This document shows positions 12,611 through 19,540 of a stretch of DNA of 21,571 nucleotides, in pieces (position 1 is the first letter of the stretch; each line of letters starts with the position of its first letter). The notes under the pieces were generated by a model. That model did no database searches. It saw only the letters and a program-made list of their open reading frames with translations, and was not told the origin of the DNA. Position numbers and translations under genes: made by a program. Source of the stretch: a virus; the IMG/VR virus record IMGVR_UViG_3300032053_009316, positions 1 through 21,571 of that record. One strand, given 5' to 3'.

Positions 12611-13114
12611 ATGAATATTATTATCACCGAAAGTCAATATCGTATACTACTTGAAAATCAAGAGGAGGTTGATCGCATATTAGATAAAATTAGTGATGGT
12701 GGTTATGAGTCTTTAAGTATTGACGAAAAAAGATACTTGGATGTATTTTCAAAACATAAAGGAAGACCTGATGAATTTATTGATCCTTCTGAAAGTTATG
12801 ACGATAGAGAAGGTGAAAAATTTACCTCATCATTTAATCACATACCAAAGATAGAGTTTGTTTTTGATTATGAAGAACAAACTGAAAATGAAACCGCATT
12901 ATATGGGACAATATTGTTTAAAGATAAAGAATACATTGGTGGTTTATTCTTAAACAAAATGGGACACTTAATAAACTTTGATTTCTATGATATTAATGAA
13001 GAACCTGAAAGTATACACGATGATGTAGGTAGATTTCAAAATGAAATAGAAGGAATTGAATATGAAGTTAAAATGTTTTTTGAGGATGATGTTATTCCAT
13101 CATTAATAAACTAA
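12611..13114 (+). CDS. Tagged acidic protein with DUF6576-like segment
   Basis: A 167-residue protein with a class C tag (NIIITESQYRILLE, LLE at 13-15). Right after it comes VDRILDKISDGGYESLSIDE, which resembles the helical motif found at the C-terminus of Bacteroidota rhomboid-family proteins (DUF6576: LDKIS-x-x-GY-x-SL-x-x-EK). The rest (about 70-167) is acidic and strand-rich (KIEFVFDYEEQ, ALYGTILFKDKEYIGGLFL), with no motif that I can name. It is the last gene of the three-gene tagged operon. Function unknown; the DUF6576 resemblance is by eye. Confidence 0.6.
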   Translation: MNIIITESQYRILLENQEEVDRILDKISDGGYESLSIDEKRYLDVFSKHKGRPDEFIDPSESYDDREGEKFTSSFNHIPKIEFVFDYEEQTENETALYGTILFKDKEYIGGLFLNKMGHLINFDFYDINEEPESIHDDVGRFQNEIEGIEYEVKMFFEDDVIPSLIN

Positions 13115-13132
13115 AACTTTTTTAAAAATTAA

Positions 13133-13141
13133 TATATTTAT
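13133..13141 (+). promoter_or_regulatory. Phage-type promoter box TATATTTAT
   Basis: 32 bases before the ATG at 13174, a longer leader than at the other sites, with an A-rich stretch in front of the start. Confidence 0.5.
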
Positions 13142-13173
13142 ATATAACAATAAAAAACCGAAAAAAAATTAAA

Positions 13174-13692
13174 ATGAAAAGAAAAATAAGATTAACCGAA
13201 AGCGAATTAACCACTCTTATTAAAAGAATGGTAGAACAAGCACAAGATGGTATGGAAAATCCTGAAATGGAAGAAGGATGGTTAGGCGACAAATTCAAAG
13301 ACGTTAAAAGATGGGGTACCGGATATGGTGACGAGTCAGAGAAAGAAGAAGCTGAAAAGGCATTCTTTGATAAAATGGATGAGTTAGAGTCTGAGGTTAT
13401 GGAAGATCTTGAAAACTTTAGATATGAAGATGAACAAGGATGGGAAGATGCTAAAGAAAGAATTATCGGACAGGCTGAAGATAATAACTTTATGGGTGAA
13501 TTAAAAATGATATACCCAAGAGAAACTAATAGAGGTAGATTTATGCCAGGATTTATCAATTACATTAAAGGTGAGAGTAGAGCAAAAACACTTATGGGTA
13601 ATTTAGGTTCAGGAGCAGCAGGAGCAACAAGAAGTTACCAAAGTAAAGCTCAGGCAAATGAAAACAGATTTAACAGACGTAGATTAAGATAA
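13174..13692 (+). CDS. Tagged charged protein, class A tag
   Basis: A 172-residue protein. The class A tag (KRKIRLTESELTTLIKRMVE, MVE at 19-21 then Q) fits L/I-x-E less well than the others. The mature part is very acidic in the middle (ESEKEEAEKAFFDKMDELES; about 55-85, coiled-coil-like) and strongly basic at the end (SYQSKAQANENRFNRRRLR). The acidic-then-basic layout suits a DNA-contacting or core (scaffold-like) internal head protein. No family recognised. It ends 20 bases before a strong terminator. Confidence 0.6.
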   Translation: MKRKIRLTESELTTLIKRMVEQAQDGMENPEMEEGWLGDKFKDVKRWGTGYGDESEKEEAEKAFFDKMDELESEVMEDLENFRYEDEQGWEDAKERIIGQAEDNNFMGELKMIYPRETNRGRFMPGFINYIKGESRAKTLMGNLGSGAAGATRSYQSKAQANENRFNRRRLR

Positions 13693-13711
13693 TTAAAAAC
13701 AAATTTTATAT

Positions 13712-13741
13712 AAAACCGTAAGAGATCCTTACGGTTTTTTT
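13712..13741. terminator. Bidirectional intrinsic terminator
   Basis: The stem AAAACCGTAAG (13712-13722) / CTTACGGTTTT (13728-13738) is followed by a T-run to 13741 on the plus strand, with A-residues on the other side. It serves the converging genes ending at 13692 and 13729 and overlaps the end of the latter. Confidence 0.85.
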
Positions 13742-14154
13742 GTTTCCAATACAATCAAATCAATTTTGTTGATTGAGTCAATTCCTGACTCCAAGATTTT
13801 ATCCAAAACCATGTCTATCGTTAGATTATCTTTAATGTAAGAATCTAAAACATCTTTATTTTCAATATCAGAAAAAGATACGGTAAAATCTTCATTTATA
13901 TTATTTCCTGACAAAACCATAAATGTGATGTCCGAATAGTCAATTAAGATTTTATTTTTAGATAAAATTGTTTTAACTTGATCTGTCTTATAATCACTCA
14001 AAAAAGTATACATTAAATCAAGGTCTCCACACTCTCCCATAACAAAAGAATTGAATGGTTCGTCTTTAACCAATTCTTGAATCTTTCTGAATACCATACG
14101 GCCAACAGATTCGTACTTTGGTTTTCCTACTTTGAAATATCCTACTCGTTTCAT
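13729..14154 (-). CDS. Hypothetical 141-residue protein
   Basis: An untagged cytoplasmic protein: a basic start (MKRVGYFKVGKPKYESVG), a helix (RMVFRKIQELVKDEP), then alternating strands and helices with hydrophobic strands ILIDYSDITFMVLSG and IDLIVLETKK at the end. There is no signal peptide, membrane segment or catalytic motif that I can name. It has a host-type TATATTTG box 19 bases upstream and faces away from the tagged gene at 14256, so its timing is probably different (early). Confidence 0.6.
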   Translation of the reverse strand: MKRVGYFKVGKPKYESVGRMVFRKIQELVKDEPFNSFVMGECGDLDLMYTFLSDYKTDQVKTILSKNKILIDYSDITFMVLSGNNINEDFTVSFSDIENKDVLDSYIKDNLTIDMVLDKILESGIDSINKIDLIVLETKKP

Positions 14155-14173
14155 ACTTCTTATGTTTATATAA

Positions 14174-14181
14174 CAAATATA
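14174..14181 (-). promoter_or_regulatory. Host-type -7 box TATATTTG
   Basis: Reads TATATTTG on the minus strand, 19 bases before the ATG at 14154. The -33 position has only a weak TTTTC. Confidence 0.45.
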
Positions 14182-14232
14182 CGAAGAATATATTGAAAAT
14201 ACTAATTCGACCCTTAATTTTTTTTTATATGT

Positions 14233-14241
14233 GATATTTAT
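14233..14241 (+). promoter_or_regulatory. Phage-type promoter box GATATTTAT
   Basis: 14 bases before the ATG at 14256; the downstream AATAAAACTATAAT parallels the site at 11028. Confidence 0.55.
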
Positions 14242-14255
14242 AATAAAACTATAAT

Positions 14256-15431
14256 ATGAGTAAAATATTAAATGAAGAAATTCAAAGATATAAATCCCTT
14301 ATGGGGTTAACTGAATCTGAAAGTAATTTAACTGAACAACCTGTTGATTTTACAATTAGACCTAAATTTTGGAAAGGCGCAAAAGGTATTGGATCAGGTG
14401 GAGTTAGAGTACGTATTAGTAGAGGTAAAAGATTAAAATTAAGAAAAGGTAAATCAAGTAACTATCAAGAAGTTAGTGGTGAAGATTATGAGGTTGTAAC
14501 ACCGCAAGACCAATGGGATACATTTTTATCTAACGACTCTCAAATGAAAAAATTAATGAGTGATAGTTCTATAAGTGTTTGGGAAACTTTAAAGAAAGAT
14601 GAAGATGATAAACAATATGCGGTTATTGTATTAGAACAATTCAATAGTACATATCCTACTGAAAAATGGGAAACTGTTACCGTAGGTTTAACTGAAGGTT
14701 TTGAAGAAATAGTTGCGAAAGGTAAAGAAATAGTACACCCTGCATTACCAATCAGATTTCCGAATGATTTACCACCAAGCTCAAATTTTTTTAAGGATAA
14801 TTATTATGAGATTACCCCATTGTTTGTTGAGACCGTTAAAAAAGATATTATTGATCCTTTAGTAGAACAAATGGCATTATTAACACCGCCTCAAGGAAAA
14901 CCTAAAGCATTTTTGGAAGACATCGATGTTATTTCATCTTGTTCAACATTACCTAACGGTAAATCACCTGATGGTAAAACTTACACATTTGATCAATTAT
15001 CAAAATTAAGAGCTCAGACCGCAATGGATTATATAATTGCTCAATTACAAAAAATTGGTGTTGTTGTAAATGAAACAACCACTAAAGAGATGGCCTATAT
15101 GGGTGAAAATGGTGATGGTACTTCAGGCCCTTCTTGGCTTAAAGTTCCTCAGGCAGAAAAGAACGCTAAAAGACCTGAATTTAATCAATACAAAAAAATT
15201 GATATTGAATTAAGTGTTGTACTTAACACAAGTGTGGATCCGACAATTTCTAATGAACCTGATATTATTACTCAAATACCTACCGATGATTACACGGCAG
15301 AATTTAGTAAACCTGGTAAAAAAGGTTTATATTTAACGTTACCGAGAATACAACTTAGTTGGAAAAAAAGAAGAAGAAGAAAAACAAGAAAACATAAATA
15401 TAGAACAATTGATTGTCCTATCTTTAACTAA
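14256..15431 (+). CDS. Tagged protein with OmpA-like domain
   Basis: A 391-residue protein. The leader SKILNEEIQRYKSLMGLTE has two possible sites, LTE at 18-20 and LTE at 25-27 followed by QP. After a basic, glycine-rich stretch (about 40-70), residues about 165-330 follow the OmpA/MotB C-terminal pattern: FPNDLPPSSNFFKDNYYEITP, IDVISSCSTLP, and the signature FDQLSKLRAQTAMDYIIAQL (N-x-x-LS-x-x-RA-x-x-V), then YMGENGDGTSGPSW and QYKKIDIELSVVL. This fold binds peptidoglycan in envelope proteins. The end is extremely basic (KKRRRRKTRKHKYR), as in DNA-binding tails. An OmpA-like domain without a signal peptide but with a packaging-type tag is unusual. It has its own promoter box and terminator. 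Confidence 0.7.
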   Translation: MSKILNEEIQRYKSLMGLTESESNLTEQPVDFTIRPKFWKGAKGIGSGGVRVRISRGKRLKLRKGKSSNYQEVSGEDYEVVTPQDQWDTFLSNDSQMKKLMSDSSISVWETLKKDEDDKQYAVIVLEQFNSTYPTEKWETVTVGLTEGFEEIVAKGKEIVHPALPIRFPNDLPPSSNFFKDNYYEITPLFVETVKKDIIDPLVEQMALLTPPQGKPKAFLEDIDVISSCSTLPNGKSPDGKTYTFDQLSKLRAQTAMDYIIAQLQKIGVVVNETTTKEMAYMGENGDGTSGPSWLKVPQAEKNAKRPEFNQYKKIDIELSVVLNTSVDPTISNEPDIITQIPTDDYTAEFSKPGKKGLYLTLPRIQLSWKKRRRRKTRKHKYRTIDCPIFN

Positions 15432-15435
15432 TATC

Positions 15436-15466
15436 AAATGGGGGTTAAAACCCCCATTTTTATTTT
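15436..15466. terminator. Intrinsic terminator between converging genes
   Basis: The stem AAATGGGGG (15436-15444) / CCCCCATTT (15451-15459) with loop TTAAAA is followed by TTTTTATTTT on the plus strand. It overlaps the stop codon of the minus gene at 15460. Confidence 0.85.
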
Positions 15467-16038
15467 ACATCTCCCTGTACTACAATACCAATACTACCAT
15501 TTTTAACTGTTACACCAAAACCATATTGACGATTAGAGTTTTCATTCAATAAGATTGACATATGTATTGGACACCCAACAAAGATATCAAAGCAACAGTC
15601 GGCAATAATTTTATTAATGTCACCATCTTTTTCTGTTACTCTTGATAACATATTAAATGGTATAATTCCAATTGCCTCACTAAAAGTCATTGACTTACGT
15701 TTACTATGTTTGTAGTTAACAAATAATGATTTAGAATGTGCGATAGATGAATTAGTTAATGTTGAATCCTCCACAACTTTATTAAGACCGTAATCAGTTC
15801 TAAATTGATTAAACGATTCGAACAAATATTCTTGAACTTTTTTAGGGTTAATATTTGAGGTAACGTATGAATAATTAAAAGAAAATGACTTATAATCTTT
15901 AGGTCTAAATTCTGTAGTTGAATCAACATAACTAGAAACCCAAACATCGGACTTCAAAGGATGAGAGTTAAGATCGTATTTTTGTGAAAACACATTTGTT
16001 ACGACAAAAAAGATTGGTATTAAAAATATATTTTTCAT
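15460..16038 (-). CDS. Secreted CAP-domain (SCP/PR-1-like) protein
   Basis: A 192-residue exported protein. The N-terminus KNIFLIPIFFVVTNVFSQ is a signal peptide, with cleavage likely after SQ near residue 19. From about residue 70 it follows the CAP pattern: LFESFNQFRTDYGLNKVVED, TNSSIAHSKSLFVNYKHSKR (His ligands), FSEAIGI (Glu), and GCPIHMSILLNENSNRQYGF, with the family's closing H-x-x-x-L and YGFGV. CAP proteins are secreted and of mixed function; the bacterial role is mostly unknown. The ATG at 16038 was chosen because an upstream GTG adds only three residues. A TATATTTG box lies 16 bases upstream. It is Bacteroidota-like cargo, not a structural phage gene. Confidence 0.7.
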   Translation of the reverse strand: MKNIFLIPIFFVVTNVFSQKYDLNSHPLKSDVWVSSYVDSTTEFRPKDYKSFSFNYSYVTSNINPKKVQEYLFESFNQFRTDYGLNKVVEDSTLTNSSIAHSKSLFVNYKHSKRKSMTFSEAIGIIPFNMLSRVTEKDGDINKIIADCCFDIFVGCPIHMSILLNENSNRQYGFGVTVKNGSIGIVVQGDVK

Positions 16039-16054
16039 AGTCAACACGTTTATA

Positions 16055-16062
16055 CAAATATA
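16055..16062 (-). promoter_or_regulatory. Host-type -7 box TATATTTG of the CAP gene
   Basis: On the minus strand TATATTTG, 16 bases before the ATG; back to back with the host-type box of the gene at 16121. Confidence 0.5.
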
Positions 16063-16108
16063 CTAATTTATTTGACATTTAAAAACTATTATTCTATTAT
16101 TTTTTATA

Positions 16109-16116
16109 TATCTTTG
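16109..16116 (+). promoter_or_regulatory. Host-type -7 box TATCTTTG
   Basis: TATCTTTG followed by TACT and the ATG at 16121, the same near-leaderless layout as at 1755, 3591 and 4228. No clear TTTG lies at the -33 position. Confidence 0.55.
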
Positions 16117-16120
16117 TACT

Positions 16121-16711
16121 ATGAAAACATTTGAAAAATTAATAATCCCCGAAGACTCTGCTTGGGGTAGAAAAACATTATCAGCAAGAATATGGAGATT
16201 CTTACATTGGAGAATTAGATCGTTCCTAACAGGTTGTAAAAATGTCATAAGATGGTCACCAACTATTTTTAAAGATAGAGATTGGGATGACTGGTATATC
16301 TATAAAATCCTACAAAAGAAAATTGAGTACCAAAGAAAAGAAATAATCTATGCCAATAGACATACTATGGTTGATCGTGATAATCGTGATATGACAATTG
16401 CTCTTAATTTAATTGAAAGAGTTAAGGAAGACTATTATGGTACCGAATACCTTGACTACTCTGAATCAAAATTTAGATTTGAACCTATTGAGGGGGATAG
16501 AGAACTTTTCTCAATGGAGAAAGATGTTATTTCGGAAAAATATGATGACTATTTAAAAAAATATCCGTCAAGTGTTCGCAAAGTATCTAAACAAAAACCT
16601 GATTTAAATAAAGAAGATTTGTGTTTTTGGGTGGCGAAACATAATGAAGAAAAAGCTCATGATCTTTTACATAGAGTGTTAAAAGAAAGAATGAGAAGAT
16701 GGTGGGATTAA
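16121..16711 (+). CDS. Conserved phage-type protein of unknown function
   Basis: A 196-residue untagged protein. It has an arginine- and tryptophan-rich N-terminus (WGRKTLSARIWRFLHWRIRS), then FKDRDWDDWYIYKILQKKIE, a pattern (D-x-DWD-x-x-Y-I-Y-x-x-L-x-x-K) that I associate with small conserved proteins of marine phages, followed by a helix with RHTMVDRDNRDMTIALNLIERV. The C-terminus includes FWVAKHNEEKAHDLLHRVL, with regularly spaced His that could bind a metal. No enzymatic function can be assigned. The start is fixed by the -7 box four bases upstream. Confidence 0.65.
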   Translation: MKTFEKLIIPEDSAWGRKTLSARIWRFLHWRIRSFLTGCKNVIRWSPTIFKDRDWDDWYIYKILQKKIEYQRKEIIYANRHTMVDRDNRDMTIALNLIERVKEDYYGTEYLDYSESKFRFEPIEGDRELFSMEKDVISEKYDDYLKKYPSSVRKVSKQKPDLNKEDLCFWVAKHNEEKAHDLLHRVLKERMRRWWD

Positions 16712-16986
16712 TCTTTAACGTCCACTGATGGTAATATCATCAGTGGTTGTTTTCTACCAATAACTTTCCACCCCAATCTTACGATAGTCTCAAGACCGTC
16801 AGGATAAAACACCATCCCGTCTTCAATATTGGTTATATGTATTTTTACATGAACCATATATTTCTTTTGACTTTTAATATAATCTAAATGACCTACTTTA
16901 ACATAACTACCATCGCCAAACATAAGATCAAGTTGACCGCATAATGATGAGTTAATAATGTCTTCGAGTAATTCATTCCTTTTCAT
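16708..16986 (-). CDS. Hypothetical 92-residue protein
   Basis: A small cytoplasmic protein with a helical start (MKRNELLEDIINSSL) and a strand-rich body (YMVHVKIHITNIEDGMVFYP, IVRLGWKVIGRKQPLMIL). No known motif. Its end overlaps the converging gene by four bases and contains a terminator-like hairpin. Only a degenerate TTATTTTTAT box lies in front of the ATG. Compact and gene-like, but without other support. Confidence 0.5.
   Translation of the reverse strand: MKRNELLEDIINSSLCGQLDLMFGDGSYVKVGHLDYIKSQKKYMVHVKIHITNIEDGMVFYPDGLETIVRLGWKVIGRKQPLMILPSVDVKD
16722..16754 (+). terminator. Terminator of the gene ending at 16711
   Basis: CCACTGATG (16722-16730) / CATCAGTGG (16738-16746), a perfect nine-base stem with a seven-base loop, is followed by TTGTTTTCT. 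It lies inside the end of the converging minus gene. Confidence 0.65.
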
Positions 16987-17074
16987 GGGATAAAAATAAC
17001 CTAATAGTTATTAAAAGAAATAGCTTGAATATTCATTTAACGTTGTAAAAGACAACTTATAAATTTTAAATACG

Positions 17075-17081
17075 TATTTAT
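17075..17081 (+). promoter_or_regulatory. Phage-type core box TATTTAT before the adhesin
   Basis: TATTTAT followed by AAAT and the ATG at 17086; a five-base hairpin (GTTGT/ACAAC, 17043-17056) lies upstream. Confidence 0.4.
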
Positions 17082-17085
17082 AAAT

Positions 17086-19320
17086 ATGAAATTAATTACT
17101 TACTTATTATTGTTTATAACCTTTCAAGGGTTTGCACAATATTGCCCATATCTTGGGCCAGATCAACTATTACCTTGTGGTGTTGGTTCCACTACTCTAA
17201 CCGCCGATTTAACTCAATGTGGTGTCGGAGGATCTAATCCTAATCAAACCACAAACTATGTGGCAACAAATATTCCATTTGTTAACCAAACAAATACAGG
17301 AACAAATTTAACAATGGCAGATGATTCACAACAAGGACCATTTAATATTGGATTTAATTTCTGTTTCTTTGGGACAACCTACACACAATTTTACGTTGGA
17401 TCTAATGGGTGGGTTTCATTTAGTGGTGGTCAACCAACTACATTTACGTCACAAACAATACCAACGGGAAATGTTTTAGTTCCTAAGAATTGTATTATGG
17501 GTCCGTGGCAAGATTGGCATCCAGGTCTTGGGGGTCAAATTAAGTATCAAGTACAGGGGACCGCTCCTTGTAGAAAATTAGTCGTTAGTTGGATTGGAGT
17601 TCCAATGTTTTCTTGTACTTCTAATCAAGGAACGTTCCATATTGTAATTTATGAGTCAAGTAATCTAATTGAAAATCATATACAAAGTAAACCATCTTGT
17701 TTACAATGGCAAGGAGGAACTTCAGTGCAAGGTATACATAATTTAGGTGGTACGATAGGTATTACCTCACCAGGAAGAAACTCAACTGTATGGACCGCAA
17801 ATAATGACGCATACAGATGGACACCAAGTGGGCCTGTAGTAACACCTACACTTACTTGGTACCAAGTTGGTAACCCAATTCCAATTGGTACTGGACCAAC
17901 AATTAATGTAACCCCTCCATCAGGAGGTGCAAACTATACTTGTCAGTTTGTATACCCAATATGTAATGCAGGATGGTCAAGTTGTAACTCAGGAATAGGT
18001 AATTTAGGTCCTGACACCGTATTTGTTTTACCTGGACCACCAAACTTACCTTTACCAATAATAAATGTTGTAAATCCAACGTGTGATAACTTGTGTGATG
18101 GAATTATTGGTATTATACCACAAGGTGGAACAGGAGTTCAGACTATTTCATGGAATGGGTCTCAACCACCCACATTTAACCAAATTGGGTTATGTGAGGG
18201 AGTTTACTCTTTTATAATAACAGATGGTGCGGGTTGTACAGTTACCTCATCAGCAACTTTAACAGATCCACAACCCATTGTCATAGATCCAATAATTGGG
18301 GTAAACATTTTATGTTTTAACTCAACAACTAATCCATTTACGGTATCAAGTCCAACACCTAACCTAAATTATGTTTGGATCACAACAAATGGTACTATAA
18401 CTTCAGGTCAAGGAACTAATCAAATGAATTTGGATGTCACTGGTGTTGTTGGGGGGAATTATAATGGTATGGTATCGGTATATGGTCAAAATATAAATGG
18501 ATGTGTAAGTCAAACAGAAACATTTAATGTTAACATATTAAACATACTACCTGTTATAGATCCAACGGGTCCTTATTGTGAGTACGATGGATGTACAACA
18601 ATAAACCCAACACCTGCAGGTGGAACTTTATTTGGAAATAACATTTTGGGTAACCAATATTGTCCTGATAATGGTTTTGTGGGTATTGACAACGTTAGTT
18701 ATGTATATAATCAATCAGGGTGTGTGTTTAGTACAAATATAGATGTACAAGTTTACCAAAGACCAATGGTTAGTCCTGTTGTTAATGGTACTATTGATTT
18801 AAATAATGAGTATCATGAATTATGTGAGGGAGATAGTATAATTGATCTATATGAAGGAATTTCCCCTAATGGTGGTTATAATGAATGGTATGTTTTTGGA
18901 GATACCTTACAAGGACCAACAATTAACATAACTTGGGATACTGAAGGTGTGTTTAACTTTGAGGTTGTTAGATGGGAGAATGGGTGTTCCTCATTACCAC
19001 AGGATTTTAATGTTACAATAGAACTTTGTCCTGATATGATTTATTATATACCTAATTCCTTTACTCCTGACGGAGATGAACATAATAATACGTTCAAATG
19101 GATTTTTACAAGCGGTTTTGATCCCATGAACTTCAATATTGTGATATTTAACAGATGGGGAGAACTTATATTTGAAAGTAATAACCACATGAGTTATTGG
19201 GATGGTACTTATGGTAATAAAATATGTCCATTAGGTGTCTATACGTATAAATTACAATTTGGTGATCCTAAAACAGATGGAAAATATGTACTAACAGGTA
19301 ATGTTAACCTAATTAGATGA
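17086..19320 (+). CDS. T9SS type B-sorted surface adhesin with SprB-like repeat
   Basis: A 744-residue secreted protein. Signal peptide 1-18 (KLITYLLLFITFQGFAQ, then Y-C). Residues about 60-245 form a beta-rich N-terminal domain (FNFCFFGTTYTQFYVGSNGW, KLVVSWIGVPMF) common in large Bacteroidota adhesins. A SprB-like repeat at about 328-395 begins VNPTCDNLCDGIIGIIPQGG and has TISWNG and GLCEGVYSFIITDGAGC. More Ig-like segments follow. Residues about 655-744 are a type B T9SS sorting domain (gliding-motility C-terminal type): IPNSFTPDGDEHNNTFKW, IFNRWGELIFES, WDGTYGN and GVYTYKLQF. Such proteins cross the outer membrane by T9SS and stay on or leave the surface. No PorP/SprF partner gene is adjacent, so export would rely on the host. 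The gene overlaps the next by four bases. Confidence 0.85.
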   Translation: MKLITYLLLFITFQGFAQYCPYLGPDQLLPCGVGSTTLTADLTQCGVGGSNPNQTTNYVATNIPFVNQTNTGTNLTMADDSQQGPFNIGFNFCFFGTTYTQFYVGSNGWVSFSGGQPTTFTSQTIPTGNVLVPKNCIMGPWQDWHPGLGGQIKYQVQGTAPCRKLVVSWIGVPMFSCTSNQGTFHIVIYESSNLIENHIQSKPSCLQWQGGTSVQGIHNLGGTIGITSPGRNSTVWTANNDAYRWTPSGPVVTPTLTWYQVGNPIPIGTGPTINVTPPSGGANYTCQFVYPICNAGWSSCNSGIGNLGPDTVFVLPGPPNLPLPIINVVNPTCDNLCDGIIGIIPQGGTGVQTISWNGSQPPTFNQIGLCEGVYSFIITDGAGCTVTSSATLTDPQPIVIDPIIGVNILCFNSTTNPFTVSSPTPNLNYVWITTNGTITSGQGTNQMNLDVTGVVGGNYNGMVSVYGQNINGCVSQTETFNVNILNILPVIDPTGPYCEYDGCTTINPTPAGGTLFGNNILGNQYCPDNGFVGIDNVSYVYNQSGCVFSTNIDVQVYQRPMVSPVVNGTIDLNNEYHELCEGDSIIDLYEGISPNGGYNEWYVFGDTLQGPTINITWDTEGVFNFEVVRWENGCSSLPQDFNVTIELCPDMIYYIPNSFTPDGDEHNNTFKWIFTSGFDPMNFNIVIFNRWGELIFESNNHMSYWDGTYGNKICPLGVYTYKLQFGDPKTDGKYVLTGNVNLIR

Positions 19321-19514
19321 TAAAATTTGTAAAATATCTTTTAACATGGGTATCAAGTAATTTAAGTGTACCTTTTTGGGTTGTAGGTCATGTTCATTTA
19401 ACTATGAACATATATAAAGACCTACATGAGATCATTGCATCACTATTAATGAACATAATTGTTGCAATTGGATTTTGGATTAGTTGGTTAGAGACAAAAA
19501 ATAATACAAAATAA
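19317..19514 (+). CDS. Small membrane protein after the adhesin
   Basis: A 65-residue protein starting in an ATGA overlap with the adhesin stop. Residues about 15-32 (NLSVPFWVVGHVHLTM) and 40-58 (IIASLLMNIIVAIGFWISWL) are hydrophobic and could be two membrane segments, with a charged KNNTK end. It could help the adhesin, or be a holin-like protein given the cell-wall enzyme encoded next door, but neither is shown. It lies directly before a terminator. Confidence 0.55.
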   Translation: MIKFVKYLLTWVSSNLSVPFWVVGHVHLTMNIYKDLHEIIASLLMNIIVAIGFWISWLETKNNTK

Positions 19515-19515
19515 A

Positions 19516-19540
19516 AAAGGGACCGAAGTCCCTTTATATT
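19516..19540. terminator. Bidirectional intrinsic terminator
   Basis: AAAGGGAC (19516-19523) / GTCCCTTT (19528-19535) with a CGAA tetraloop, A-rich on the left and T-rich on the right, between the converging genes ending at 19514 and 19539. Confidence 0.85.

Noticed and set aside
13122-13559. 145-codon minus-strand ORF, Ser/Pro-rich
   Set aside because: It is antisense to the acidic tagged protein; Ser/Pro richness is the mirror of Glu/Asp/Gly codons.
8082-15431. Tags as ordinary Sec signal peptides
   Set aside because: They are polar and basic with acidic residues and lack a continuous hydrophobic core, unlike the true signal peptides at 15460-16038 and 17086.
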